Shown here one piece after another: positions 8,325 through 18,143 of a stretch of 64,000 bases of DNA; position 1 is the first letter of the stretch, and every line of letters starts with the position of its first letter. The notes below the pieces were generated by a model. It ran no database searches, was not told the origin of the DNA, and saw only the letters and a program-made list of their open reading frames with translations. The position numbers were made by a program, and so were the translations under genes. Source of the stretch: Confluentibacter sediminis (GTDB taxonomy: Bacteria > Bacteroidota > Bacteroidia > Flavobacteriales > Flavobacteriaceae); the NCBI RefSeq assembly GCF_003258355.1, contig NZ_QKPO01000013.1, forward strand, positions 116,657-180,656. Direction: 5' to 3'.

Positions 8325-10190
8325 TTGAATTATTTAACTGTAGAAAACATATCAAAATCTTATGGAGAGCTTACGCTTTTCCAAGACATCTCTTTTAGTG
8401 TCCATAAAGACCAAAAAATAGCTTTTGTCGCTAAAAATGGCACAGGAAAAACCTCCATTTTAAATATTCTTTCCGGTGAAGACGAAGCCGATTCTGGCAA
8501 CGTTATTTACAGAAAAGATATTAAAGTGGCATTTTTATCGCAAGACCCAAAACTAGATCCTAATTTAACTATTGAGGAAACTATTTTTGCGAGTGATAAT
8601 CCTATTTTAAAAGTCATTTTAAATTATGAACATGCGCTTTTAAACCCTGAAGACTCTGAGGCTTACCAAAAAGCTTTCGAGCAGATGGAACAGTACCAAG
8701 CATGGGATTTTGAAACACAATACAAGCAAATATTATTCAAATTAAATCTTGAAGATTTAAATCAAAAAGTGAGTGCACTTTCTGGTGGGCAGAAAAAACG
8801 ACTCTCGTTAGCCAATGCTTTAATAAACAAACCCGATTTATTGATTCTCGATGAACCTACCAATCATTTAGATTTAGAAATGATCGAGTGGTTAGAAACT
8901 TTTTTCGCTAAAGAAAACATCACACTTTTTATGGTAACGCACGACCGTTATTTTTTAGAACGTGTTTGCAATGAAATTATTGAATTAGATGAAGGCCAAC
9001 TTTATAGTTACAAAGGAAATTACTCATATTATCTTGAAAAAAGAGAAGCCCGCATTGAACAAACAGAAGTTGAAACGGGAAAAGCCAAACAATTATTTAA
9101 AAAAGAATTGGAATGGATGCGTCGCCAACCAAAGGCTAGAACTACAAAATCTAAATCTAGAATAGACGATTTTCACGATATTAAACATCGTGCCAGTCAA
9201 CGTCGAAATGATTATGAAGTTCAATTAGAATTAAACATGGAACGCTTAGGCGGCAAAGTGATAGAATTCCATAAAGTCCATAAATCATTTAAAGACAAAG
9301 TCATTCTTAATGGTTTTGAATATATGTTTAAAAATGGGGAACGTACAGGAATTATTGGCAAAAATGGCACCGGAAAAACGACTTTTTTAAATCTGTTAAC
9401 CCAAACCATACAACCTGATTCTGGAAAAGTCATTAAAGGGGACACGGTTAAATTTGGTTATTATACGCAAAATGGCATTACCATAAAGCCAGAGCAAAAA
9501 GTAATTGATGTCATCAAAGAATTTGGCGATTACATTCCATTAAAAAAAGGAAAACAAATAAGTGCACAGCAACTTTTAGAACGCTTTCTATTCAATAGAA
9601 AAAAACAATATGACTTTGTTGAAAAATTAAGTGGTGGCGAACGTAAACGTTTGTATTTATGTACGGTTTTAATTCAGAATCCTAATTTTTTAATTCTAGA
9701 CGAGCCGACAAACGATTTAGATATTGTGACTTTAAATGTATTGGAAAGCTTCCTTTTAGATTTTCCAGGATGCGTGATTGTTGTATCCCATGACCGTTAT
9801 TTTATGGATAAAGTAGTCGATCATCTTTTTGTCTTTAAAGGTGAAGGCAACATTGAAGATTTCCCCGGAAATTATACAGACTATCGCGTTTACGAAGATA
9901 GCCAACCTGTCATTTCCAACACTTCAGAAGAAAAGAAAGATAAAAAAGCTTGGAAAAAAACAGAAGACAACAAACTTTCATATAACGAAGAAAAAGAACT
10001 TAAAAATATTGAAAGCAAACTTAATTCTCTTGCTTTTGATAGAAAAGAATTGGAAGCTAAATTCAATAATCCTGATCTATCACCAGAAGAAATAAACAAA
10101 CTATCTGAAGCTTTGCAAAAAATTATTGATGATTTAGAATCTAAAGAAGAACGGTGGCTGGAATTACAGGAAAAATTGATGGGTAATTAA
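8325..10190 (+). CDS. ABC-F family ATPase (Uup/EttA-like)
   Basis: This soluble protein has two ABC domains: Walker A VAKNGTGKTS with signature LSGGQKKRLS, and IIGKNGTGKTT with LSGGERKRLY. They are joined by the charged ABC-F linker (about residues 240-310), and a coiled-coil tail follows the second domain. ABC-F proteins act on the ribosome and have no membrane partner. I place the start at the TTG at 8325, which gives MNYLTVENISKSYGE, the usual family N-terminus. An in-frame ATG at 8280 would add a hydrophobic stretch of 15 residues that is out of place in a cytosolic protein. The tail is rich in Lys and Glu. Confidence 0.9.
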   Translation: MNYLTVENISKSYGELTLFQDISFSVHKDQKIAFVAKNGTGKTSILNILSGEDEADSGNVIYRKDIKVAFLSQDPKLDPNLTIEETIFASDNPILKVILNYEHALLNPEDSEAYQKAFEQMEQYQAWDFETQYKQILFKLNLEDLNQKVSALSGGQKKRLSLANALINKPDLLILDEPTNHLDLEMIEWLETFFAKENITLFMVTHDRYFLERVCNEIIELDEGQLYSYKGNYSYYLEKREARIEQTEVETGKAKQLFKKELEWMRRQPKARTTKSKSRIDDFHDIKHRASQRRNDYEVQLELNMERLGGKVIEFHKVHKSFKDKVILNGFEYMFKNGERTGIIGKNGTGKTTFLNLLTQTIQPDSGKVIKGDTVKFGYYTQNGITIKPEQKVIDVIKEFGDYIPLKKGKQISAQQLLERFLFNRKKQYDFVEKLSGGERKRLYLCTVLIQNPNFLILDEPTNDLDIVTLNVLESFLLDFPGCVIVVSHDRYFMDKVVDHLFVFKGEGNIEDFPGNYTDYRVYEDSQPVISNTSEEKKDKKAWKKTEDNKLSYNEEKELKNIESKLNSLAFDRKELEAKFNNPDLSPEEINKLSEALQKIIDDLESKEERWLELQEKLMGN

Positions 10191-10258
10191 AAAGTTGTAA
10201 AGTAGCAAAGTTCCAAAGCTTCAGAACATTCATTTTATTGCTTTGAGATTCATAACCT

Positions 10259-11032
10259 ATGACACACCAAATTAAATCATATATAAAATTCATTTTCAAA
10301 TCTACCAACCAACACGGTGTCCACTCTCCTTTTGTCTTCAATTTGGTTACCAAATGTTTTTATGATAAGCAGGATTATGAGGCTTACAAACAAATTTTAA
10401 ATTATAAAAAAAACGTACTAAAAAATAGAACAAAAATTAGGGTTACCGATTTAGACGTCGGCTCTCAAGCAACAAACAATACCGAATACTTTATTTCCGA
10501 AATTGCCAAAAATGCCAGAACCACTCACAAAAGAGCCAAACTTCTATACAGACTTGCTAATTATTTTAAATTTGAAAATATATTGGAATTAGGCACATCT
10601 CTTGGGATTGCCACTCACGCCATAAGTTTAGCAAATCCAAATGTAAACATTATAACTATTGAAGGCTGTCAGGATATTTTGGAATTCAATAAAAATAATT
10701 TCAGAGAACATGATTTAGAAAAGGTCCATTTAATAGCAGGCGACTTTAAACATGGAATAAAGGGTCTAACACCAATGACCTTCGATCTTATTTTTTTCGA
10801 TGTTAATGCTCAAAAAGATGCCGCTTTAGATTATTTTGAGTCACTTATAAAAACCATTCATAACGATTCTGTTTTTATTTTTGATAATATTTATGGGTCT
10901 GAAAGCATGACCGAAGCATGGGAAATTATAAAACAGCATCCAAAAGTTACAGTAACTATTGATGTCTTTTTTTGGGGGTTCGTATTTTTCAGGAAAGAAC
11001 AGGTTAAAGAGAATTTTATCATTAGATGTTAG
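10259..11032 (+). CDS. Class I SAM-dependent O-methyltransferase-like protein
   Basis: The 257-residue protein has a class I methyltransferase fold: motif I ILELGTSLGIATHAI at about residue 118, an acidic residue ending strand 2 in IITIEG, and motif IV FDLIFFDVNAQ near residue 183. The layout resembles the catechol O-methyltransferase-like family, and the substrate is unknown. It lies 68 bases behind the ABC-F gene and ends four bases from the convergent DUF5723 gene, leaving no room for an independent terminator. Confidence 0.82.
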   Translation: MTHQIKSYIKFIFKSTNQHGVHSPFVFNLVTKCFYDKQDYEAYKQILNYKKNVLKNRTKIRVTDLDVGSQATNNTEYFISEIAKNARTTHKRAKLLYRLANYFKFENILELGTSLGIATHAISLANPNVNIITIEGCQDILEFNKNNFREHDLEKVHLIAGDFKHGIKGLTPMTFDLIFFDVNAQKDAALDYFESLIKTIHNDSVFIFDNIYGSESMTEAWEIIKQHPKVTVTIDVFFWGFVFFRKEQVKENFIIRC

Positions 11033-11036
11033 TCGT

Positions 11037-12446
11037 TTACTCGGAACAATTGCAGTTATTTCCTTTATCATATTTCCCGTGAAAAAAAGGTATTTTAAAT
11101 CCTATATAAAAATTTCCACCTCTACTTTTATTACTTAGCAAATTTGTAAATACAGAACTCGACCCAAGATAAAGAGGCCCCACCCTTAACCCAGCACCCA
11201 TCTGAAATCCGGCGTATTGAACCAAACTTATTGGGGTATAAAAACTAAACGTTTTACTCTCAAAGCGGGGAGTTAAGGAAACCATATTTGTAATTTTACT
11301 AGCATGTAATTTACTTTTTGCAATAAGTGATAAATCAGTATTAAAATTCAAATAAAAAGTATTTGTAAAACTCCAATCTGCATTTAAATGCAATGCTGTT
11401 GGCAATATAGCTTTATAGCCAATGGATGTATTTGTTAGTGTATATAAATTATTTAATACATCATCTAAATCATCTTCATTATCAATAGCTTCCTCACTCA
11501 CGTTGGTATTTGTAATATCAAAAGCATCTTCAATGCCATTTTTATAATTGATATGGCCTATATCTGTTATTGAAAAACCCAGTTTTAATTTATATTTATT
11601 TTGTTCTTTATATGTTAAACGGTTTGGCCATACTTTTCTTGGTTTATAATCTCCATGATTGGGACGCCACTCGTAAATTATCCCAATATCTACCCCTAAG
11701 CCATGAGTGCTTTTTGGTAATTTGTACTCATAATCATCACTTTCAAAATCATCAAAACGTCCATAGATGACATTGCCCGTAGACGTAAAACTACCAGTGG
11801 TTCCCCCGCCTGAATCGATAGCTCCATCTGCATCATAATCTATAGTAATATTCCTGCCAGCTACATAAGCACTGCCTCCCCCTTGTAGATATTTTAAGGA
11901 TATACCTGCTTTAAAAAAATTATCACTTTCATCAATCAACACTCTGGCATAAGAAAGTCCTATTTCTGCCCATGTTTGTCCAAAACCATTCAGATTATCG
12001 TCATTAATAATAAAATCATTCGCATTATCAATAGCATATAAACCTATCCCATTAACGCCATTGATATTAACAAAAGAGCGAGCCCTAGTAAAAACTGCTA
12101 TAGAATTATTATTGTTTATATTAAACATAAATGATGGTCCCATAACATCTGTATTGAACTCGCCGTTATTATTTATATCTCGAGTGAATCTTGATCTTGC
12201 GTCATAATTATAATCATCATCATTAATTGCCTTTATAACATTCAAGTTATAATAATCGTTTCCTCCAAAAACACTGATACCTACAAGATTGATATCTGCC
12301 CTAAAACGCGAATCTACAATATTAGCAGGATTTACAATCACACTATTTACACCCGCATAATTTTCTGTAAGAAACCCTACGAAAGATTGCGATCTCACAT
12401 TAAACACCACGCCTATTAGTAAAATCAACAAAATGATTTTCTTCAT
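11037..12446 (-). CDS. DUF5723 outer-membrane protein (PorP/SprF-like beta barrel)
   Basis: This 469-residue secreted protein has a signal peptide (ILLILLIGVVFNVRSQ). The next segment, GFLTENYAGVNSVIVNPANI, is the family hallmark, since these barrels commonly start by describing NPA-type turns. Alternating beta strands follow (for example LKLGFSITDIGHINY, and FSFYTPISLVQYAGF near the C-terminus). DUF5723 proteins are annotated as outer-membrane proteins of Bacteroidota with unknown function; some relatives belong to type IX secretion or gliding accessory families. No partner gene is adjacent. Confidence 0.82.
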   Translation of the reverse strand: MKKIILLILLIGVVFNVRSQSFVGFLTENYAGVNSVIVNPANIVDSRFRADINLVGISVFGGNDYYNLNVIKAINDDDYNYDARSRFTRDINNNGEFNTDVMGPSFMFNINNNNSIAVFTRARSFVNINGVNGIGLYAIDNANDFIINDDNLNGFGQTWAEIGLSYARVLIDESDNFFKAGISLKYLQGGGSAYVAGRNITIDYDADGAIDSGGGTTGSFTSTGNVIYGRFDDFESDDYEYKLPKSTHGLGVDIGIIYEWRPNHGDYKPRKVWPNRLTYKEQNKYKLKLGFSITDIGHINYKNGIEDAFDITNTNVSEEAIDNEDDLDDVLNNLYTLTNTSIGYKAILPTALHLNADWSFTNTFYLNFNTDLSLIAKSKLHASKITNMVSLTPRFESKTFSFYTPISLVQYAGFQMGAGLRVGPLYLGSSSVFTNLLSNKSRGGNFYIGFKIPFFHGKYDKGNNCNCSE

Positions 12447-12684
12447 ATATCTAAAATATTCATTAACAAAAAAACTCCTAAATATTCAAAAACTGATTAC
12501 AGCCAAATATATTACAATAAATCAATTTTTATTTAAGTTTCAAAACCCTTATGCGTTTATTCAATTCTTCAAATAAATTGTTGGTTATTAAAAAGCACAT
12601 TTAAAAATTGCCATTTAATAAATTCTCATGCAAATTTTCCAAAAAGAGTTTGCCTTACCTCTTTTTTAAAATTATCTTTAACTC

Positions 12685-13263
12685 ATGAAAATTTACACTA
12701 AAACAGGTGATAATGGAACCACCTCATTATTTGGTGGTACCCGTGTATCCAAACACCACATTCGCATTGAAAGTTATGGTACTATTGATGAGTTAAACTC
12801 ACATTTAGGATTGATTCGTGACCAAGAAATGGATTCTCAATACAAAGAAATGCTAGTTCATATTCAAAATAAATTATTTACTGTCGGTGCTATTTTAGCA
12901 ACTGATCCTGAAAAAGCTATTTTGAAAAATGGAAAAGAACGATTGAGTATCCCTAAAATATCATCTGAAGACATTGAATATTTAGAACAAGAGATGGACC
13001 GTATGAATGAGGCATTGCCTCCTATGACACATTTTGTTTTACCAGGAGGGCACCAAACGGTGTCATTTTGTCATATTGCACGCTGTGTATGCCGTAGAGC
13101 CGAACGTTTAACGGCGGCCCTTAATGATTTAAAACCTATTGAACCCAATACTTTAGTTTACTTAAACCGTCTTTCTGACTATCTTTTTGTATTGGCACGA
13201 AAGTTGTCTTACGACTTGCAAGCAAATGAAATTAAATGGATTCCAGAGAAAAAAGAATCTTAA
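12685..13263 (+). CDS. Cob(I)yrinic acid a,c-diamide adenosyltransferase (PduO type)
   Basis: The enzyme transfers adenosyl from ATP to cob(I)alamin, giving coenzyme B12. The 192-residue protein starts with the family's ATP-binding motif KIYTKTGDNGTTSLFGG. It also has the second signature CRRAERLTAAL at about residue 147 and LNRLSDYLFVLAR near the C-terminus, a complete PduO-type domain. No other cobalamin gene is near, so it probably serves salvage for a B12-dependent enzyme elsewhere. Confidence 0.93.
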   Translation: MKIYTKTGDNGTTSLFGGTRVSKHHIRIESYGTIDELNSHLGLIRDQEMDSQYKEMLVHIQNKLFTVGAILATDPEKAILKNGKERLSIPKISSEDIEYLEQEMDRMNEALPPMTHFVLPGGHQTVSFCHIARCVCRRAERLTAALNDLKPIEPNTLVYLNRLSDYLFVLARKLSYDLQANEIKWIPEKKES

Positions 13264-13362
13264 AATTGTTGTCATTTTTAAAAAAGCAAGAATAAATTTC
13301 AACTGTTTAGATTACAAATGAATACGTTCTTAAAAATAATAATTAAATAATTCATTTTTTTC

Positions 13363-13392
13363 TTGTGTGTTTAAACTAAAAAATTATTTTTG
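13363..13392 (+). promoter_or_regulatory. Bacteroidota-type promoter of the DUF2795 gene
   Basis: TTG at 13363-13365 and TATTTTTG at 13385-13392 are separated by 19 bases, an exact fit to the TTG-N17-23-TAnnTTTG consensus known from Flavobacterium. The start codon at 13417 leaves a leader of roughly 20 bases. Confidence 0.75.
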
Positions 13393-13416
13393 CACAAAAT
13401 TTAAACGCATAACAAA

Positions 13417-13638
13417 ATGTATTGGACTTTAGAATTAGCATCGTATTTAAGTGATGCACCTTGGCCAGCAACAAAAGACGAATTGATAGATTACGCTATC
13501 AGAACTGGCGCTCCTTTGGAAGTTGTTGAAAATTTACAATCTATTGAAGATGAAGGTGACGCTTACGATTCAATTGATGAAATTTGGTCTGACTATCCAA
13601 CTGATGAAGATTACCTCTGGAATGAGGATGAATATTAA
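13417..13638 (+). CDS. DUF2795 small acidic protein
   Basis: This 73-residue cytosolic protein has the DUF2795 features: the aromatic N-terminus MYWTLELASYLSDAPWPATKDEL, the segment DYAIRTGAP, and a very acidic C-terminal third with several Asp/Glu-Trp/Tyr pairs (IWSDYPTDEDYLWNEDEY). Function is unknown. The gene has its own promoter and a strong intrinsic terminator, so it is monocistronic, as expected for an abundant small protein. It precedes secA, but the terminator separates them. Confidence 0.88.
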   Translation: MYWTLELASYLSDAPWPATKDELIDYAIRTGAPLEVVENLQSIEDEGDAYDSIDEIWSDYPTDEDYLWNEDEY

Positions 13639-13657
13639 TAAAGCACAAAGAATAGTT

Positions 13658-13684
13658 AAAAAGTCTCGATTAGAGACTTTTTTT
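13658..13684 (+). terminator. Intrinsic terminator after the DUF2795 gene
   Basis: A ten-base stem AAAAAGTCTC / GAGACTTTTT with the loop GATTA runs into a T tract. It ends 20 bases after the stop codon. Confidence 0.9.
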
Positions 13685-13718
13685 ATGCTCTAAATTCACA
13701 AAACAACCTAACAAACTG

Positions 13719-13726
13719 TATCTTTG
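13719..13726 (+). promoter_or_regulatory. Probable -7 element of secA
   Basis: TATCTTTG matches TAnnTTTG exactly and sits about 75 bases before the secA ATG. No convincing TTG is found 17-23 bases upstream, so only the -7 half is supported. Confidence 0.45.
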
Positions 13727-13800
13727 AATGCTTATTTAAACTTCAAAAATAAAAAATAAAAACCTCTGGGACATTCTCAGATTAATATAACATATTGCAC

Positions 13801-16800
13801 ATGAGTTTTTTAAATGCCGTTCTTAAAGTATTTGTAGGAGACAAATCTAAACAAGACGTAAAAGCCATTACGCCTTTAGTTGATAAAATAAAAACATTTG
13901 AAGCTGCTTTAGAAGCCTTATCACACGACGAATTAAGGGCTAAAACTGCTGAATTTAAAGCTAAAATTGCAGACGCTAGGAAAAGTATTGATGAGCAAAT
14001 AGCAAAACTGCTTGAAGAGGCTGAAAATACTGAAGATATTGATAGACGTGAAGATATTTATCAAGATATTGACAAGCTTAAAGATGATGCCTACGCCATA
14101 ACTGAAGATGTTTTAAATGATATCTTACCAGAGGCCTTTGCCGTAGTCAAAGAAACTGCTAAAAGATTTAAAAACAATACCACCATTACTGTGACCGCTA
14201 ATGCTTTCGACCGCGAGATTTCTGGCGAAAAAGATTATGTTACTTTAGATAATGACAAAGCCATTTGGTCAAACTCTTGGGATGCTGCTGGAAAACCTAT
14301 CACTTGGGATATGGTACATTATGATGTACAATTGATTGGCGGTATTGCCCTTCACCAAGGTAAAATTGCAGAAATGCAAACGGGTGAAGGTAAAACCTTA
14401 GTTGCTACTTTACCTATGTATTTAAATGCCCTTTCAGGAAAAGGTGTTCACTTAGTAACTGTGAATGATTATTTGGCAAAACGTGATAGTGCTTGGATGG
14501 CGCCCTTATTTCAATTTCATGGATTAACTGTTGATTGTATTGATTATCATCAACCAAATTCTCAAGCAAGAATAAAAGCATATAATGCCGACATTACTTA
14601 CGGAACCAATAATGAATTTGGTTTCGATTATTTACGTGATAATATGGCTCATGCGCCAAACGATTTGGTTCAACGCCCACATCATTATGCTATTGTAGAT
14701 GAGGTGGATTCTGTGTTGGTAGATGATGCCCGTACACCATTAATTATTTCTGGCCCTATCCCTCAAGGAGAACGCCATGAATTTAACGAATTAAAACCTA
14801 AGGTAGATGATATTGTTGCCGTACAACGCAAATATTTAACAGGCGTTTTGGCCGAAGCTAAAAAATTAATTACAGCAGGCGATACTAAAGAAGGTGGCTT
14901 TCAATTACTGCGTGTGTATAGAGGTATGCCTAAAAATAAAGCTCTTATCAAGTTTTTGAGTGAAGAAGGCGTTAAACAATTGCTTCAAAAAACAGAAAAT
15001 CACTATATGCAGGATAACAACCGCGAAATGCCAAAGATTGATGCGGAATTGTACTATGTGATTGAAGAAAAAAATAATCAAGTTGAATTGACTGATAAAG
15101 GAGTTGAATACATCTCTGGAAAAGACGATCCTAATTTCTTTATACTTCCTGAGATAGGTTTAGAAATTGCTAAAATTGAAAATCAAAACCTTTCAAAAGA
15201 AGAAGAAGCTAAATTAAAAGAAGAATTATACAAAGACTTTGGTATAAAATCTGAACGTATACATACCCTTAATCAATTACTTAAAGCGTATGCATTGTTT
15301 GAAAAAGACACCCAATATGTGGTGATTGACAATAAAGTGATGATTGTTGATGAGCAAACAGGACGTATTATGGATGGCCGTCGTTATAGCGATGGTTTAC
15401 ACCAAGCAATTGAAGCCAAAGAAAATGTAAAAATTGAAGATGCTACACAAACCTTTGCAACCATAACGCTTCAAAATTATTTTAGAATGTACCGTAAACT
15501 GTCTGGTATGACAGGTACTGCGGTAACGGAAGCTGGTGAATTTTGGGAAATCTACAAATTGGATGTTGTTGAAATTCCAACCAACAGACCCATTTCGAGA
15601 GATGATAGAGATGATTTAGTGTATAAAACCAAACGCGAAAAATACAACGCTGTTATTGAAGAAGTCACCCAACTTTCACAAGCTGGACGCCCTGTATTAA
15701 TTGGTACCACCTCTGTAGAAATCAGTGAGTTATTAGGAAAAATGCTTACTATTAGAAAAATTCCACACAACGTATTAAATGCGAAACTCCATAAAAAAGA
15801 AGCCGATATTGTTGCAGAAGCCGGTCAATCTGGACAAGTAACTATTGCCACTAATATGGCAGGGCGTGGTACGGATATTAAATTAAGTGACGCTGTTAAA
15901 AAAGCAGGTGGTTTAGCGATTGTTGGTACTGAACGCCATGATTCACGTCGTGTGGACAGACAGCTACGGGGTCGTGCGGGACGTCAAGGCGATCCTGGAA
16001 GTTCTCAATTTTATGTCTCGTTGGAAGATAATTTAATGCGTTTATTTGGCAGCGAGCGTATTGCTAAAATGATGGATAGAATGGGGTTGAAAGAAGGCGA
16101 AGTGATTCAGCATTCGATGATTTCAAAATCTATAGAACGTGCACAGAAAAAAGTTGAAGAGAATAACTTTGGGGTTCGTAAACGCTTATTAGAGTATGAT
16201 GATGTTATGAATGCTCAACGTGAGGTGGTTTATAAACGTCGTCGTCATGCATTGCACGGGGAACGTCTTCGTGTTGATTTGGCTAACATGATTTTTGATA
16301 CCACAGAAATTATTTCAGAAAACAATAAAGCCGCAAATGATTTTAAAAATTTTGAGTTTGAACTGATTCGTTATTTCTCAATGAGCTCCCCTATTACAGA
16401 AGCAGAATTCGGAAAATTATCAGCTCAAGACATCACTTCTAAAGTTTATAAAGAAGCTTTCAACCATTATAAAGATAAAATGGAAAGAAATGCAGAGATA
16501 GCATTTCCTGTTATTAAAAACGTATACGAAACACAACGTGACAAGTTTAAACGTATTGTGGTACCTTTTACAGACGGTGTTAAAAGTTTAAGCGTTGTTA
16601 CCGACCTTGAAAAAGCTTATGAAACCGGTGGCAAACAATTAATTACAGATTTTGAAAAGAACATTACGCTTGCCATTATAGATGATGCTTGGAAAACACA
16701 TTTACGTAAAATGGATGAGTTAAAACAATCGGTTCAATTAGCGGTTCACGAACAGAAAGACCCTTTATTAATTTATAAGTTTGAAGCGTTTGAACTGTTC

Positions 16801-17154
16801 AAAGGTATGATAGATGAAGTAAACAAAGATGTTATTTCATTCTTGTTTAAAGGTGAATTACCAAGTGAGACACAAAATACCATACAAGAAGCTAAAGTAC
16901 GTAGACAAGAAAAATTAAATGTTCAAAAAGACGAAATACCGAATTTAGATGAACGTTCTGCACAAAGCAGAGCTGTCGGCAATACACAACCCCAACAACA
17001 AGTCATTGAAACTATTGTTCGTGACCGTCCAAAAATTGGACGTAACGATCAAGTAACTATTAAGCATGTTATTAATGGTGAAAACAAAACTTTAAAATAT
17101 AAACAAGCAGAGCCTTTATTAATAAAAGGTGATTGGGTTTTAGTCGAAGATTAA
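13801..17154 (+). CDS. secA: Preprotein translocase ATPase SecA
   Basis: SecA is the motor that drives unfolded proteins through SecYEG. Motifs present are Walker A MQTGEGKTL, the DEVD-type box IVDEVDSVLVDDARTPL, DYLRDNMA, and the helicase motifs TNMAGRGTDI and RQLRGRAGRQGDPG. At 1,117 residues it is longer than the E. coli protein, as is usual in Bacteroidota, with an insertion after DDARTPLIISGP. The C-terminus ends in LIKGDWVLVED and lacks the zinc-binding SEC-C motif. I start at the ATG at 13801 (MSFLNAVLKVFVG). A strong hairpin terminator follows. Confidence 0.97.
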   Translation: MSFLNAVLKVFVGDKSKQDVKAITPLVDKIKTFEAALEALSHDELRAKTAEFKAKIADARKSIDEQIAKLLEEAENTEDIDRREDIYQDIDKLKDDAYAITEDVLNDILPEAFAVVKETAKRFKNNTTITVTANAFDREISGEKDYVTLDNDKAIWSNSWDAAGKPITWDMVHYDVQLIGGIALHQGKIAEMQTGEGKTLVATLPMYLNALSGKGVHLVTVNDYLAKRDSAWMAPLFQFHGLTVDCIDYHQPNSQARIKAYNADITYGTNNEFGFDYLRDNMAHAPNDLVQRPHHYAIVDEVDSVLVDDARTPLIISGPIPQGERHEFNELKPKVDDIVAVQRKYLTGVLAEAKKLITAGDTKEGGFQLLRVYRGMPKNKALIKFLSEEGVKQLLQKTENHYMQDNNREMPKIDAELYYVIEEKNNQVELTDKGVEYISGKDDPNFFILPEIGLEIAKIENQNLSKEEEAKLKEELYKDFGIKSERIHTLNQLLKAYALFEKDTQYVVIDNKVMIVDEQTGRIMDGRRYSDGLHQAIEAKENVKIEDATQTFATITLQNYFRMYRKLSGMTGTAVTEAGEFWEIYKLDVVEIPTNRPISRDDRDDLVYKTKREKYNAVIEEVTQLSQAGRPVLIGTTSVEISELLGKMLTIRKIPHNVLNAKLHKKEADIVAEAGQSGQVTIATNMAGRGTDIKLSDAVKKAGGLAIVGTERHDSRRVDRQLRGRAGRQGDPGSSQFYVSLEDNLMRLFGSERIAKMMDRMGLKEGEVIQHSMISKSIERAQKKVEENNFGVRKRLLEYDDVMNAQREVVYKRRRHALHGERLRVDLANMIFDTTEIISENNKAANDFKNFEFELIRYFSMSSPITEAEFGKLSAQDITSKVYKEAFNHYKDKMERNAEIAFPVIKNVYETQRDKFKRIVVPFTDGVKSLSVVTDLEKAYETGGKQLITDFEKNITLAIIDDAWKTHLRKMDELKQSVQLAVHEQKDPLLIYKFEAFELFKGMIDEVNKDVISFLFKGELPSETQNTIQEAKVRRQEKLNVQKDEIPNLDERSAQSRAVGNTQPQQQVIETIVRDRPKIGRNDQVTIKHVINGENKTLKYKQAEPLLIKGDWVLVED

Positions 17155-17187
17155 CGACCAAAACATACATCTAAATATAATTGCCAA

Positions 17188-17220
17188 ATCCTGATAGAAA
17201 CTTTCTATCAGGATTTTTTT
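17188..17220 (+). terminator. Intrinsic terminator after secA
   Basis: A twelve-base perfect stem (ATCCTGATAGAA / TTCTATCAGGAT) with a three-base loop is followed by a run of eight T. Confidence 0.93.
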
Positions 17221-17269
17221 TGATCAAAACCCATGCTTCTTTCAATTATATAACAATATAGAAAAATTG

Positions 17270-17306
17270 TGTAAGGCAAAACTCTTCTACCGGTCATAAA
17301 TTTGTA
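17270..17306 (+). promoter_or_regulatory. 37-bp promoter-like element before dps (copy A)
   Basis: The element reads TGTAA-n2-CAAAA-n19-TTTGTA and is 37 bases long, exactly like the two copies at 22424 and 22526 (23 of 37 bases identical to each). Its right end contains TAAATTTG, a perfect TAnnTTTG -7 element. No TTG at canonical spacing is present, so the conserved left block TGTAAnnCAAAA may be the site of an alternative sigma factor or an activator. Confidence 0.6.
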
Positions 17307-17338
17307 TTAAACAAAAAATGATTAATAAAAAAAACAAT

Positions 17339-17809
17339 ATGGAACCTAAAATTGGAATTGAGAAAAAAGGCATTAACAAAAGTATAGAAAACTTAACCAT
17401 AGTCCTTTCTAATGAAATGGTATTGTATGTAAAAACAAGAAAATTTCATTGGAATGTGTCTGGCAAAAGTTTTATGGAATTACACAAACTTTTTGAAGAG
17501 CATTACAATGGTATTGAAAAAACCATAGACGAAGTTGCGGAACGTATAAGCAAATTAGGAGGTGAAGCCATTGGTAGTATGAAGGAATTTATTGCCCATT
17601 CTATTTTGAAAGAAAGTACAAAAATACCATCCCAAGAAAATATGATTTCAGAATTACTGAAAGACCATGAAACCATTATTTCTAATTTAAGAGAGATGAT
17701 TGAAACTATGGAAGAAGATTCAAAAGATTTTGGAACTGTTGATTTTTTAACAGCAGTTATGCAAAAACATGAAACCATCGCTTGGATGCTTAGAAAATAT
17801 ATTGCTTAA
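17339..17809 (+). CDS. dps: Dps-family ferritin-like DNA-binding/iron-storage protein
   Basis: Dps proteins oxidise and store iron with hydrogen peroxide and protect DNA under stress. The 156-residue product shows the ferroxidase pattern of the family: KTRKFHWNVSGKSFMELHKLFEEHYNGIEKTIDEVAERI, with His near residue 42 and the conserved D/E cluster. I start at ATG 17339 (MEPKIGIEKKG), the usual Dps N-terminus. The alternative ATG at 17318 would lie within about ten bases of the transcription start implied by the TAAATTTG element. A csbD gene follows 32 bases downstream. Confidence 0.93.
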   Translation: MEPKIGIEKKGINKSIENLTIVLSNEMVLYVKTRKFHWNVSGKSFMELHKLFEEHYNGIEKTIDEVAERISKLGGEAIGSMKEFIAHSILKESTKIPSQENMISELLKDHETIISNLREMIETMEEDSKDFGTVDFLTAVMQKHETIAWMLRKYIA

Positions 17810-17841
17810 AAAACATTATAAACATTTTAAAACTAAAAATT

Positions 17842-18027
17842 ATGAACACTACAGAACTAAAAGGAAATTGGAAAGAATTAAAAGGTAAATTAAAACAAAA
17901 ATATGCCACGCTAACAGATGATGATTTGTTAATGGCTGAAGGAAAAGAAGAAGAAACTCTTGGTAAACTTCAAGAAAAATTAGGCAAGTCTAAAGAAGAA
18001 TTACACAAAATAATATCTGACTTATAA
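17842..18027 (+). CDS. CsbD family stress protein
   Basis: A 61-residue hydrophilic protein with the family pattern LKGNWKELKGKLKQKYATLTDDDLLMAEGKEEETLGKLQEKLGKSKEEL. CsbD proteins are general-stress proteins (sigma-B controlled in Bacillus) of unknown biochemistry. The 32-base gap to dps and the lack of a terminator between them suggest co-transcription from the 37-bp element before dps. Confidence 0.92.
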   Translation: MNTTELKGNWKELKGKLKQKYATLTDDDLLMAEGKEEETLGKLQEKLGKSKEELHKIISDL

Positions 18028-18143
18028 AATCTATAACATCTGCCCGAAAACCAATTTTAATTCTAAATAGTTAATTTGGTTGGTTGGTTAGTGAATTACT
18101 ATTAAGGTTAGTAAGGCAGATTTTTAATATTTATCTTAGCTAA

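Noticed and set aside
17318..17338. Upstream ATG as the dps start
   Set aside because: It lies only about 14 bases after the -7 element, and the seven extra residues are absent from the usual Dps N-terminus MEPKIGI.
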